From contig VZTJ01001769.1 of assembly GCA_013397795.1 (NCBI GenBank), positions 2,140,663-2,204,662 on the forward strand: 64,000 nt of DNA, in the 5' to 3' direction. The notes beneath the pieces are model-generated. The model was not told the origin of the DNA, made no database searches, and saw nothing but the letters and a program-made list of their open reading frames with translations. Each line of letters opens with the position of its first letter. The stretch's first letter is position 1. This stretch comes from Orthonyx spaldingii (taxonomy: Eukaryota > Chordata > Aves > Passeriformes > Orthonychidae). The translations under genes were made by a program, and so were the position numbers. Shown here piece after piece: positions 27,501-42,500 of this stretch.

Positions 27501-30500
27501 GATATTTCTATAATAATTTTCATTTGCTCCAACTGAAAATGAGCTCCATGTTTTCAAACAAAAGGTGCAATTTATGGCTCAGGAAGTATTAAATACTATG
27601 TCTCCACAATACCTTCCTGAAAATACTGACCACCTTGCTTGCTGTGCTGCTATTTACCATTGTATTAGTGAATGCCCACAGTATTTAGAGTTTTTAAAGC
27701 TGAACTGCTGAAATACAGTCTCTACACCTTTTTATTAACTGGATTACTTGAAAAGGTTTTATCTGAACATATCCTCCTGGATATGGATAAGTGCCGTGAA
27801 AAGGTTTCTGAGATTCTACATTTACACTTTGTGTTCCTTTATATCAAGTCTTATCTCTCACCTTTATTTAATTACTATTATTTTCAACCAATAAAAAAAA
27901 TACAGCTAAGTACAATTTTTCTTCAACTACCTGCCCTTCAGAATCACACTGAATGCAAAAAATTACCTGTAGTTTGTTTCAGTTCAATAATCTGTAACAT
28001 CCCTCCTCAAAAATGGCTAAAATACTTTCTATTGGTTTCAGGTATTTTCAGACTACACTCTAAAAATGCCAAGATCATAGAATCATAGAATGTTTTGGGA
28101 TGAAAGGGACCATAAGAATAACCCAGTTCCAACCCCTATCTTTCAGAGGCCAGGTGTTTTTCTTAAAAACACTTCTTTAACTAATTGCAATAATAAATAG
28201 ACATTAAAAACAAGGTATTAGTTATGCATTAATGCAATACCAATACAGTAAGATATAATGTTAGTAAAAAATTCATATTTTATTCAATATTCAAAGGTTA
28301 TTAAAAGTTCAGTTCAAACTTATGGAATTTACAGTTCTATATATGAACTATTTTTTGTAAATACAGGCAATTTACAAGTATACTGTACCACAGAACAAAA
28401 AACAGTATTGCTAAAATCACTGCTAAAACAGCACTGGCTTCCGTGTTACATTTACAAGTATATTAAAACAATAAAATTGTATCAAAGTAAGCAAAAAAAA
28501 TTAAAAAAAAAAAAGAAAAAAAGGCAACTCTCCCTAAAAGGGATAACAGATATAACAGATTTCTATTAGCGGTATTCAGATTAATACACTTACTTGAACT
28601 CTCCTTTTTGAAGCTTACCATTAACATTTTATGCAGATCCTCTTCAAAAGAATCAATGTTGCAATCAATCTTTTGTAGGTCGTCTAACACTTCCCGTAAC
28701 ATGAACTGGTAATATTGCTTCATTAAAAGTCCACCCTTCAGAATTTCTTTACACTCTCTCACTAGCTGCAGGAGAAAATCCAGAAACTGCCATCAGTCAA
28801 GACATTACTCTTAAATTCACTGTGAGCAGTGCAAGCTTAATTTGTCAGTCCAGTTTGTCTAAATACGTTCGTTTGTCACTACATAATTTCTACAGCTTTT
28901 TGAAACAAATACAGTTGCTCTACACATCTGCAGGAAAGATGTCACTAGTTTTCCAGGATTATTTAATTTCAATCCTATTATTTGCCACATAAAAGTAAAT
29001 GGAGATGGAGGCAGATGTTTCAGACTTACTCCCTGCACAATGCCACAGCAAGCAACTTACTGGATAATTAGTTTAGAAAGGGGCAGAAGGGCTCCCAGTC
29101 ACGAAATCACCAGTTTCAATGGAAGCACGTCAGAAAAAATATGCAATGTGTTTAACATATGCTTAGAGAAATGTTTTACTACAGTGAATTCACTGTCAAT
29201 CTACTGGGCAGGTGCCCTCAACTCCAAAATCCATACCAGACCCAAAAACAATCAGTGTTTTTTTGTTGCTTCCCTGGGCAAAGCTAACATGAGGAAAGTT
29301 ATCTTTCCAACTGCTGAAGGGGTGACCTTTGGAAGAGCTGTCACCTCTCCCTGAAAGCTTAGTCTTTATCTATTTCAAGAGACATGCACAACCACAGGTA
29401 CAGGAGTACACAATGAATAAGGATCCTTTCAAACCTACACTAACAAATGCCTTTCTTTCAGAAGCCCTTTGAGTGCAAAGTGTGTATTCTTCTGAAATCA
29501 TTATCAGTCTTCAGGTTTGACAATTCCCAATCTTTTCTGAGCAACAACTTCATTAGACCAAAAGTCTGAAAGTTAGGGGGTCAAAGTAAATGGAATTGTT
29601 GGTTGACTAATACGCTTTTTAAAATCTTCTTTAACAGCTCTCCTGGATAAGTAATATATGAATATAGTGGACTCAATGTATGAGAAATCATAATGGCACG
29701 AAAGCAAAAAACATACAAGAATGCTATTAGTATGACAAGAGTCTTTGGAATCCTTTACAGGCCGGAACACATTATGGTGTGCTCCCCAAAGTGCAGAGGA
29801 AACAAGGATAATAGTCTGAACTGCACAGTTTAAAATTTATCAAGTTAGGTGAAAAAAGGGGAAAAAAGGTAATTTTTTATAAGGTGGACACTTATATCCA
29901 AAAAGACACTTTTATAACCCTAACATGTCATATATTTTTTAATTAATGTGGTTCTTCACTCAATCACATCCAGTGTACTTTGTATTAACCTATGGGGTTA
30001 TTTGCAAAATAAACTTGCAAAACTCCATCAAAAATCAAGTTTTTTATTTAAATAATACTCTTTTACAGGGATATGCTATTGAATAACAGAATACAGGATT
30101 TACAAAAATCCTATAGTGCTAATCTTAGTGTCAGCTTTTGAAACTGAAATTCACAAGGCAGTGGCCAAACAAAATTTTGGTGTATTAATGAGCACATGAA
30201 AGAATACACGGCTTAAACTGAAAATATTATCACTATTATTGGTTTGTTTGATGGGGTGCTTTTTGTTTAGGTAGTTTATACAATAAATTATTTTCTCAAA
30301 GCAGGTGGGGCAAGACAATATCAAGTTTAACCACCAAACAGAAATAATCCATGTGCACATGCACATCCACCTCTCAGCACAGATGATGAACTTGAGAACC
30401 ACCTTGAACTGTTCAGGTACTAAACTGCCATTGAAAGCGAACAACTCTCTCCAATAACTCAGGATCATCAGGATTACAAAAGCTAGTAGTGAAAGTGAAA

Positions 30501-33500
30501 CACTGACAAAATGAGGAAGGCAGTAAGAAAGGACAGGAGAAAAGGCACGTTGTAAGAGGCATATAATCTGTGTTAGTTTTCTTTGTGTATATATACTTTT
30601 CATTGAAAATCAGATTAATTTTTTTTAATACAACTGACTTGCTAGTGATACAAAAATTTAACATCACCTTGGAAAAGTTGAGTAACAGGACTACCATGCC
30701 TGATACATTCACACAGTAGTGCTACAAATTTCAAATGATACCAAAAAGCAGGAGACAAAGTCTCAGTGACTCAAATAAGATTCACTAGGTCAATCACCAC
30801 AAAAACCACACTGTGCTATGCTACTTATATACAAAGAACAATTCCAGGACTTGGGTTTGTTCAGCCTTGAAAAGAGAATATACAAGGGGAATTTCATCAC
30901 AGATTCCCAATGCCTAGAGGGTAGTTACAGAGAAAATGAGGGCACTCATTTCACAAGGATGCACAGTGACCCCACATGAGGCAACAGGCACAAGTTGCTA
31001 AAACAAAATTCTGTCTAATACAAGGGGGAAAAAAAACCAACCAACCAGCCAAACAACCAAAAAGTACAGAAAAAACACACATGCACCAAAAAAACCCAAA
31101 CAAAAAACAAACAAAAACAAACACTTTACCAGGAATAAAATTAAACACGGAACAGATTGGCTGGAAAAGTAGTGGAATCTCTCTCTCGCTGCAAGTATTC
31201 AGGATCTGACCTAACAAGGACCTGAATTACAGAATGGCTAAGGGTGGAAGGTACCACAGAGGGAGGAGACTCAACAACCTCTCCGAGCACTCTGTTCCAG
31301 TGCTCAGTAACCCACACAGTAAAAAAGTTCTTTCTCATGTTCAGATGGAACTTCCTGTGCATCATTTTCTGCCCATTGCCTCTTGTCCTACTGCTTGGCA
31401 CCACCAAGCAGAGCCTGGAAACATCCTCCTGACACCCTCCCTTCAGATACTTATAAAGACAGAATCATAGAATATGCTGAGCTGGAAGGGACCCAACAGG
31501 ATCACTGAGTCCAACTCCTGGGTTTATGCAGGACACCCCAAGAATCACACCATGGGCCCCGAGAGCTTTGTCCAAACACTTCTTGGACTCTGTCAGGCTT
31601 GGTGACGTGACCACTTCCCTGGGAAGCCTGTTCCACTGTTAAACCCTTTGGGTGAAAAACCTTTTCCTAGTATCTCATCTAAACCTCCCCTGACTCAGCT
31701 TCAAGCCACTGGGTCCTGTCACCAGTCACCACAGAGAACAGATCAGTGTCTGCCTCTTCTCTTCCCCTCCCAAGTAAGTTCTCAACTGCATTGAGGGCTC
31801 TCCTCAGTCTCCTCTTCTCCAGGCTGATTCAACCAAGTGATCTCAGCCACTCCTCATACAGCTTCCCAGCAAAGGCCCTCCTCTGGATGCTCCCCAACAC
31901 CTAAATGTCTTTTTTACCTTGTGTCACCCAAAACTGCACACAGGACTGGAGGTGAGGCTGCCTCAGAGCAGAGTGGGACAATCCCCTCCCTTGCCCGGCT
32001 GGCAATGCTGTGCCTGATGCCCCCCAGGACAAGGTTAGCCCTCCTGGCTGCCAGGGCACTGCTGACTCGTGTTCAACCTGCCATCAACCAGGACCCCCAG
32101 TGCTCTTCCTGCAGCACTGCTTTCCAGCCTCCCATTCCCCAGTCTATACACAAAACCTGGGTTGCCCTGCCCCAGGTGCAGAATCTGGCACTTGTCCTCA
32201 TTAAACTTCATTTGGTTGGCAATTGCCCATCTCTCTAATTTGTCCAGGTCTCTCCGCCATCTCTCCAGATGCGGGAGAGGGTGCCTTGAGGACTGCAAAG
32301 TTGAATGCCTCTTGCATCAAAAATCAAAACAAAAATAATTAACAACTCCTCTACTAATGAAGTCTCACCAAAGTACAACAATAAAGCACTGGCTCTGGCC
32401 CTCAATGCAGAGAAAGCCAATGTACAGCAGCCTACCCAAAAGAACATCTTACAGAAGGAAGTGGAGCAGTGCCACTTCCAGAACGCTGTGCTGCAGCACC
32501 AGGTTTCCTTCCTGAATACCTTGAAAGATTTGGAAAATCTTATGTCTGCAGTTAAGATGGCCCACCTGTCTTGAGCTGCATAAAAGTTCTGCATCCCTGC
32601 CCAGTGGCCAGGAGAGCAGCATGACTGAAGATAGCTGGGTTGGTCATATTCCAGATGGTCAGCTTCTGAGGACTACAGAGTGGGATGCAGGAGATTTATG
32701 AGGGCCACTCTCAGCTGTCTCTCCTCAAGGATGAACAAGCCCAACTCCCTCAACCTTTCCTCACAGGAGAGATGTTCCAGGCCCCTAATCATCTTTGCTG
32801 TCCTCAACTGGACCCACTCCAGGAGCTCCACGTCTCTCTTGTACTGAGGAGTTCAGAACTGGACACAGCATTCCTGAGGCACCTCACTAAGGCTGAGCAC
32901 AGGGGCAGGATCACTTCCCTCAATCTGCTGACAGTGCTCTAATGTAATAATAAAACTATCTAATTTGGGGATCAATCTAATTGTAGGACCCAGCTTCCAG
33001 AAGGCTGGACCAGAGTATCTCTAATCCACACTTCTCTCTAAATCTGTTAATACTCTGTGAACTTGCAGAATAAAACAGACTCCTGGATTCTTGTTTTGAG
33101 CTTGCTTAAGATTTTAGGAATTATAATTCTTCAGGAAACAAACAGATTTGTGAAACATCCTCCTTAGCTCCTTTGCCTATATAGAAATATTGCGTGGGAC
33201 AGGAAGCATTTGCTGAGTTGAATTCATTTTTTCAATGTCATTAGCAAGGCAGTATCCACCACCAACACAGTCTGTAACAAACACACTGTTTTCCAGGAAG
33301 AAAGTGTAATTTTTACTTAACTCTGAGTCTACAAGGAGCACACAAAATGTTAAGGGGGAAAACACCAAAAATCGCCCCAGTCTCTGGATGATATACTGTG
33401 CTTAACAACAGTGTATGCTATGCAACATTTTACTCTATTGCGGCTTCAATCAATGGGAAGAGCAAGCAGGAGCACAGGGGGGAAGGAAGAGAGGACAATT

Positions 33501-36500
33501 TTATTTGGGACCATAAAGTAACACAGCAATGGATTTTGGAACACCAAATAACTGGAATGTGAGATCATAATCAGTCCAAGAGCTTATTTAGATGCTTACC
33601 CTTAGAGATCATCTGATAAAACCCTGATCTGGTTATGCTTGCCAGGGTGCAGGGAGATTGGATTTGGATGCATTTAGTAGGTCCTGGACTACACTTTGAA
33701 AAAGGGCACTGATCCAAACAGCTTCATTGTACTTGATATCCTCCAGAAAATAAATCCTTATACAATATTCTCAACCAGTGACAGGACTGATAACCTTGGG
33801 TCACTGCCCACAGAAAATAATGCAATATGCTGGGGAAGATTTTTTTTTTCATTTCATTTTTCTTCTTAATTAACTTTCACTATGTGACTACTGCATGTTA
33901 GCAGATGTCTTACATTTGCAAGAGAAAAATTATCAAATCAAAGAAAAAAGAGAAATACAGACCCCTGAAACTGCTTATACTGCCTAAGAAACGCAAATGG
34001 TGGAAGATGTGCTAGAGAAGATGATATAGCTTACAATGAGAATGGAACCATTACTGTTTACTTTTGTTGGCTAATAATATTTTTAGTCACTAGTTTTGAT
34101 TTGGAAGCCTAAATCACAGAGGTATATATGACCAGTTATTTATTATGCAAAAAGCAGATCTCCATATGAAATACAAGACCATTTGCAAAAATTATTACAT
34201 AACTATACATTGTAATTTCTTCCACTAATCCTCTTGAAACTGACAACCATATCATAATGAAATAACAAAATATTTCAAACAGGAAATATATATTAAAAAA
34301 GCAGCAATTGAAGCAAACCTGTTTAATACTCAAAAGAGATGGTTCCCCAGCAGGTCTTTGTTCCAACCTTAGCTTGAGACATTCATGGATAACATTGAGC
34401 AGGACTCGGCAGAGGACCAAGAATGCAGGTTCAAAAGATGGCAAATCCATGGATTTCAACTCCTCCCACGATACTGCGCTGCATTTTTGCTCGCAACAAG
34501 GTGGGAAATTTAGTAACTGCACGTAATCTGAACACAACATGGGATCTGGAAATTCTGAAAACTGTAACAAAAAATAGGTATCACGAAAAAGATCCTCTAA
34601 AATTCTTTAGAATTTTGGATTTGTTTAAAGCAGCATGCACAGAAGTATGTTTTTAAAAGATAATAGTCTATTAGCTGGCAAGTCAACCACAGAAGTTTCA
34701 AGTTTATATCACTGGGGGATTTTTAAAGCTAACTCTCTTTTTCAGTCTCAGGAAAAAATAATTATGGACCTTTGGGAATGAACAAAATCACTTTATGTTT
34801 CTGTTATGACAATATCTAGAGAAACCAGCGTGCACTAAGCTACATCACGTACATAACCTTGTTCCCTTTCAAATAATGCATATATTAACATAAAACTCCA
34901 TATTGCAAATGAATGCAATATTTAAAAAAGTGTCTCTAGCTAAACTAAGCCAAAGTACTGAAAAAGTAACTTGAATTTTGGTAAATTTTAAATTTAAACT
35001 GCTTGAAAAAGAAAAATGAAATCTAGAGATCAAGCTGGCTTATTGTTTTGGGGATTTTTGGGTTTTTTTAATAATAAACTTACTTTTCATTTAAATTAAG
35101 ATTTACATTGAAATAAAATTACTTTTTAATTAGAGAAAATAATTGAGACTATATGAAATAAACATCCTAGAAATCTAAACTGTACACCTTGTGATAACAT
35201 TCTAAGCAAGGCTCTACATGGAGGCACTCTGCAGTTCAATTCAGAAAGAAAAGTTGGACTGCAGAACATCTGTAGCTCCTCAAGATAGCAACACACTGGT
35301 CATCATTTAAGGATAAGATTTGTTTCAGATTAAGTTTGTTTTATTCTTATTCTCATTTCTCAGCTGCTAACTATGACATCTGACTATCCTTCATTCACAT
35401 AGTAGGCATAACTAGCATTTTCTAGGTTTTTCTTCAGCCAAATTTAAATAACGTCACTAGAAAAAGGGAGAAAAACATTACCAGTAATTAGATCAATGAT
35501 GAAGTACTGCCTAGAAAGTTTAAAAAACCTTTTAATCTTATAATCTAGCAGAAAATTAAAACATATTTAAAAACATATCTTCTTAGATGGAATATTAATA
35601 TATCTTTTTTTTACTCTCTTTACAGGGAACATATAGCACCAGAGTAGTATCACAGCTAAAGATTCTTATACAAGAAGTTTTCATTAACAAACAGATTATG
35701 AAAATACTACACTTCCACAGTACAACAAAAATAAGAAATACAATCCTCATGGCAATGCAAACAGATTTTGGGGAAATTCGGTTCATATAAAAATATCAAA
35801 TAACTAGTCTATGAGCAAAAATAACACAAATTGAATAAATTTGTAATATCATTTTCTAACATCAAGGATAACATTGAATGACATTAGGGCTTAGTATTAG
35901 ACACCTAAACTTTTACTGTTCAATTTGACTAACCCTAATGTTCTGCAGGCCCAATCTAAAATGTTTCAAATCCTTCTTAAAAAAACTCCAAGAAAAACTC
36001 TAAGCCATTTATTGAGATAATACAAAAAACCAGACTCAAAAGTGCAGCCAGTTGAATAAACTACAAACAGGGTACACAAGCTTAAATACGTTCTATTAAA
36101 ATAACATTCAATTTTGTAAGCTAAAGTTAGAAATATTATCCATCTTGATCAACAATGAAATTGTACAACTTCTACACAGAATGGATTGTATAGTGCCTAG
36201 AGCGTTCTTAAAGTACTAGAGCCTACGGAGGAATCAAACACATTTTAGAAAACACTAAGACCAGCAACATGTATAAAGATTTACACATATTTAGGATGAA
36301 AAGAGCATTAAAATGTATACAGTGGAAGAATGCAGAAAGCACATTTTAGATGTGTTTTAGACAGTGTTTAAGCAACAACAGAAACAAAAGCATGCCCAGA
36401 GACTTAAGTGTAAGTACACATATAAACATAGAGTCAAGTTACAAAAGTAACAGAAGCAACAAAGATTAACAGAAAACTAACAACTCTGTATGCATACAAA

Positions 36501-39500
36501 TATCAAACTGAACTGTACCAAAAAAACAAAGACAATACATTCAAAGTATTGTCACGTGCAAAGACCAAGCAATTGAAACCCATCTCTTCCATTTTAGTAT
36601 AAGGTCATCTTTTGCTGCAGTAGGTACCACAATTCTGACAATGAGTTGTTTAGGGTTTTTTCTGACAATGTACTTTAAATGTTGGTGCAGGAAAGAAATT
36701 CACAGTTTTATAACATTCACCTTTACTCAAAACCATTTCTTAAAAGAGAAAATATTCCAACAAAAAGTAACAACTACTGAAAATGAACATTCAAAGTAGT
36801 CACAAGGGTAGAGAAGGGAAAAAAGATGAACCTTACATGACCTCAGAAGTCACCCAACACTACATTACCAGAAAGTTTAATTCTGTGAAGCTGCATCAAA
36901 AACTCTAGCTAGTTAATGTTTCATTAACTTGTTTTAAAAACCCTTATGAAGTCAAAACTTTTGAGGTATTTGGCAGTTTCAAAAATATATTCAAATTCCA
37001 TTTTCAATACCACCATATTATGTCTCGTTTACTTTGATTTTTTTAAATGTATTTCAACCTATATATTAAGCTGACTTTTCTAAGTGTACACGGTTTGGAG
37101 GTACTTTTGGTTACTGTAACAAGACACCTGCAAGTTTTGCTTAGAAACTTTAAGGAAATTTTCATGTATTTCTAATGCAAATTTTCTAAAACACAAGCTG
37201 AAACCAATTAGAGAATAAATAAAAATCCAACTAATAGCTTCATTTCTACAGTAACATCTACACTAGTAACAGTACAAATAAAAACTTTCAAAATCAAATA
37301 GCTTTATAAATTTATTAATCCTAAAAAAATAACCTCCAAAGGAGATAAAAAATTCTTATTCCTTTTACAAATGTGACAATCAACATTAACAGATCAGCAA
37401 TGTATCAGAGACCACATATGATATCTGTGTCAGAATGGGCATATTGCCTAAGACATGCCTTTGTCCAGAATTCACAGTGTCACTTTACCAAGCAGAGCAA
37501 GTAATCCTTACCACCAATTTTTCCTAGCATGAAAATGTCTACAAGTTAGATAACAGCTTACATTAAGAAACAATACTCTGCCTTGAAAGAACTAGTGACA
37601 GCATCTTACAATATAGAACTACTGTCCTTCACTTGCTGCTTAATTCCTAATTGGGTTTTATTAACAGTCGTTCTTAATTAAGAATATAAAATGACCTAAA
37701 GAAAAACAATAATTAAACTAAAAGCCAGTTAAAGAATGCAACACACTAACATGACTTGTTTTCACAGATTTCAAGGTTAAGAGAGTCCATTCATTTATCC
37801 CATCTCTCTTCAAGCATATTGTGCCACCACAGTACTTCATTTATGTAGACGAGAAAAACCACAAAAAAAACTAGTGACATTTTTATAAAGAATATCTTGC
37901 AGAAAAACATCCAGTCTTGAAGACAAGAAAAATTACCACCTCCATAGCTGATTTTTCTCACAATTCAACTGTTGTGCTAATTTTCCACAGTGATTTTTCT
38001 GACTTGTTGATTTAGACATTAGAAAATATAATGAAAAAAGATGTTATCACAAAAATGTCATTTCAATTACAAACAGGAACAGAGAACTAGCTTGGGCTTC
38101 ACACAAATGCAGTCAAATGACAGATTCATTTCCATGGAAGGAGAACTGGGCTCCTAATCATAATAAACACTGCTTTTCAGAAACCAACTAAGCAACCACA
38201 ATGTTCATAATATCCCAATTCCTACATTTTCAGTTAGAAACAGTACAGCAAGGAGGTACCCCTGTTATCCATTTACACTAGTAACCTACCTCCAGCTGGT
38301 GATCACTCCTTACCAACGCCATACGAGCCCTTTGCAATGAACCATGCATTAGCTTGTGCAGTCTTAAAATTAGTTTCCTCAACCCCATTTGCTTCAGTGC
38401 TTTATCAACAAACGGCCTGTAAATAGAGGTCAAACAGTGTTGACTGCAGCTTCCCTCAGCACTGCATTCTGGAATAACCCAGGAAGTAGAGTCATCCTCA
38501 GATTCAAGCCTATCAAGCCTCCTTGAAAAATGGCCCTGAAAGTCAAAATTTGGCTTATTAGCAAAATTGTTCTTGATAGCTTGTCTAAGTTCCTCAACAT
38601 TCTCCTCAGAGATTTGTTCTTCACCATCACTCTCCTCTGTGCATGTTCCTGAGGATTCCTTTACTTCTGTTTCCCTATCAGCGTCTTCATCATCTGGATC
38701 ATTGTCCTTAGACAGTCGAGGAGAAGGAATTTCAAACACTGGCCAGCCAATGTCAGAAAGATTTTTGATGCCCAATACAGTTCCCATAATCCTTAGTTTC
38801 TGGTTTAAGTCTTTTGTAATATTTAACCACAGACAGAGTGCCTGCACCCTGTCTTGAAAGTCCTTTGCAGCATACTTTTCATAGTCCTTTTGAAGAGCCT
38901 GCAGAGATGGATAAAGTGCTTCTATGTACTCCAGCAGCTCCATTATTCGCTTTACCTGCTCAAATGAGACCCGCTGGCGATGAAGGTGTTCATGGTAACT
39001 CGAGTAACCCAAAGCACTAGTTTCATGTGTTGATTTGCAAACTCCTTCTCCTGAAGTACCATTGAGACTGGCTCCATTTTTTACAGAGGAGAAGTTTCCA
39101 TAGTCCACTTTGAAGGTGAGGATTTCATTGATGATATCAGGGATAGCTTGACGGGCTGCATAGAGATAGAGATCTTGGTCATTAATGCTCCGGCCAGCAT
39201 GCCAAGCTTGCAGCTCCAGCCAGATCAGCTCATTGGATCGGTTCAACCAGACAGAAGAGGTGTTTTCCTGTCCTCTTTGTTCCCTGTCCTTTTTCTTCGA
39301 GACTGAGGTAAGTTTTAACAAAAGCCGCAGGGTTTCAAAGAATTTTAACCGGTCTGCCGGGCAATCAGTCCTAGAAGTCTGGCGTGTAGTTCTGGGTATT
39401 GGCATGGGCACAGAGACTGGAAGCTTAGCATGGCTACAGCCAAGGCTGAGGTAAGGCTTATTGAGATCAACATCTGGAATTGTTTTTTTTGGCAGAGATC

Positions 39501-42500
39501 CACCAACTGTGTCTAACATAAATGAGCACTGCACATTTTTCTTGTGATCTCGTTCTGTTGTCCTTAGGGCATCTCTGATCTTTTTCCCTTGCTTATAGCT
39601 GTGCTCCTCCACATTCTCAATGGTTTTCCCATTGTCTTTATGCAAAGACTGAGCTGGCACACTCATCTTTTCTGTAAGGAAAGAAAAAAGAAAGAATGTG
39701 ACTGCAGCAACAAGAACAAGCATTTTTCAATTTGGGTCCCAGTAACATTTCTTAGGTTGAGCATAACTTTGCTTAATATCAATAAAACAAAATAGGCATG
39801 GATAGAAGTAAAATGTTGTCTTTATGCTACATCAAAGGATTTTTTCTTCATCTCTTGCTTTACTTCTTTTGTAGAAAGGACCTCACAGAATTCTCATATT
39901 GAGTATGCCATCTACTGAGAACTGAGTATGACCAAAAGGAAAAGAAAGGTTTCCAAGTTTATTTTACATACATTTGTCACATAACCTCCCAAACAAAAAC
40001 TCAAAATGCAATGAAGCATTATTACAGTATCAAACAGAATTAAAGAGACTCCATTGCACATGCAATTTCATAAAAACTGGAGAATATACAGATTTTGACG
40101 TTTAGCTTGAATGCACCAATCCTGCCTTTTGGGGAGGCTGATCTTAGTTCTGTGAACCCCGTTGTAATCTTAATACACTGCCTTAGCACCTTGAGCCTAC
40201 CTCCCCACTGCCACAACACACAAACACTCATTGTCTTCCTTACTATGGACAACAGCCCTTTCCTGCCTGAAGGTGCCATCTCCTCTTCTCTTCCTGTTCT
40301 TTCCTCAGGAGCAGCAGACCTTGTCACTTTTCTGCAGAACTAAGAAAAGCATTTCAGTCTAGGCTTTGCAGATCAGACTTGGAGGAACTACTTGGCATGA
40401 AAAGAGTGGTTCTCTCTCTCTCAATCTCTCTCTCTCTCTCTCAGAAGTAGTGGCAGGCTGAAGGGAAGCACCTGTATGCAGACTACTAAAGTCCAGTAGT
40501 TCCAGCTGATCAGCAGCTGGAATACAACAAGTTCAACGGTCACACGGCCTCTGCTCACTCAAGAACAGAAAAGACTTTCAGAATGATGGCTGAATACTTT
40601 GTCTATTTTCACTGACCACAGCTGGCACTGCTGCAAGGAGGCAACAGCCCAAAGAGCTAGGCCAGGCAAACAGCAGAAAGGGGCATTTTACATTGGCAGG
40701 CAAGCAGACTGAAAATGGAGGTTGACAGAGATGAAAAACACACCCTCTTCACACAGACTTTAAGTAGATTAGAAATGAATCAACTTCTAACAGTACTGTG
40801 ATGTTGAAGATTTTGGTGGCCATGCAAAATAAATTCAAGTCCTATTACATTTAAAGATCACTTTCTTAACTTGCATTCTAGATCAGAGGACCTCTAAATC
40901 CCTTCAGTTTGTATTTTTAACATGTTCGTCTCCCATATCATTAATCCTCAGATTCCCTACACCAACAAAACACATTGAAAGAAAGGTAAATTAAAATTAT
41001 TCATTATTAGACATACAAAAAGCCATAATACTTTGTTCATCATTCTTAAAACCCAGGCACAATAATCTACAAATTGTTTCAAAATCCTCTCATCAAAGAG
41101 ACACCAACGATTCAAATATATCTGACAGTCCTGCAATAAATGGATATCAATGCATATCAATGCAACTGTATGAGTTCCTGTTACTAATTTTACCACAGTA
41201 TTGTAATATAGTCTTCAATTAATTTGCAAAAAAAGTTCAGCTGTGCTAATAAATTTTGAGTTATGATTACTTTTAATGCTACAGAGGGGAGAAGATTTCA
41301 CAACGAAGCCACTATCAGTTGGTGAGAGGGAGCATGTGGTGGAGTCTGAGATTTAAACGTGTCGCTTAAAGAAAATACGACAAAATGCATGAACACAATG
41401 AGGGTAGGAAAGCAGGGTGAACAGTAGCTCCCTGTATGCATGAAGCTGCAAAGACTTTATACTAAAAAGCAGACGCAGGCACTGCTTTTACATAGTACAT
41501 AGAGAAGCTAACACTTCAGTAAGTAAGCAAGCATTATGGAGTTCAGGAGAAAGGCATATCTTACAAGCAGCTCTGAAATGCATTTAGCTTAGAAAAATGT
41601 GGATCCCATAGGTCTTGGGCTACAGGAGAAACAATTCAGAAACTAAACAGATTATTGTAGCCATTTATGTTTGGATACTAAATGCAAGTTATAAGAAACG
41701 TGGTGTGACAGGAATTAAATAACCAAGTATCAGAAGCACAGGTAAGCCAAGCCCCAATTTCCCAAAATTCTTTCAGTTGTCTAAATAAAGATAACTTAAT
41801 CAGATGCTTACAAGTAAGACTTACGGTATTTCAAATTTATTTTTTCAAGTGATTAGTTACATCAAACCAACCCCTGAATGAATTCTCTTACTGAAGCATA
41901 ACCATTCAAGCTCAATAAGAGCTTCATTCAAGGTCAATGAAATACTCCACAAGGTTTTGGCGTGGCTTTTTTTTTTTTCTCTTCGTAATACAAAATACCT
42001 GTTCTGAGATTGTACACATAGGCAAAGTTAAAAAAAAAAATGAACTTATCAGAAAAAGACACTTTACATAACACTATCCAATTAATCAGAAGAAAATGTG
42101 AACATATTTTAAGATACACTCCTGACAACTAAGAACAGGATATTATCATGCCAGGTGTAAGAACCATTCCCCTCATAAACAGAAAGACCTTGCTCCAAAA
42201 ACTCACACTTATAAGCAGGGATAAACAACAGCTCCTTTTTTCTCATGAAGTTATCAATCTTCAATATGTGCTCAGAAGCAAAGGCTAACAGTAAAATATA
42301 ATACACTATATTTCTTTAGTATCATGTCTCTGTTTAGAAAATAACTCTTTTTCAAAGCACAGAATGAAACAACAAAAAAAATCACTAAAAGCAAGAGAAG
42401 TTTACATAACCACTGTATACAGGCTTCAAAGAAATAGGGTTAATGCTGCAACAGAAGAATTTTACTGGTTTTTAAATGCACCTTTTAGCAAGATTAAAGA

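Larger units (their letters stand above)
28766..34318 (-). other. MAP3K4 intron 4 (5.6 kb)
   Basis: GTTTGC...CTGCAG. It hosts the nested CR1/SGO2 complex at about 30.84-33.05 kb. Outside that complex it is AT-rich unique DNA with only short chance open frames. Confidence 0.75.

Noticed and set aside
27672..28088. 138-codon plus-strand ORF in intron 5
   Set aside because: No recognisable domain, runs into a CR1 remnant, and its composition matches chance open frames in AT-rich introns.
30151..30712. Minus-strand ORFs of 150 and 99 codons in intron 4
   Set aside because: Overlapping frames with hydrophobic, low-information translations; no splice or homology support.
31837..32238. 133-codon plus-strand ORF
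   Set aside because: Antisense reading of CR1 sequence, not a host gene.
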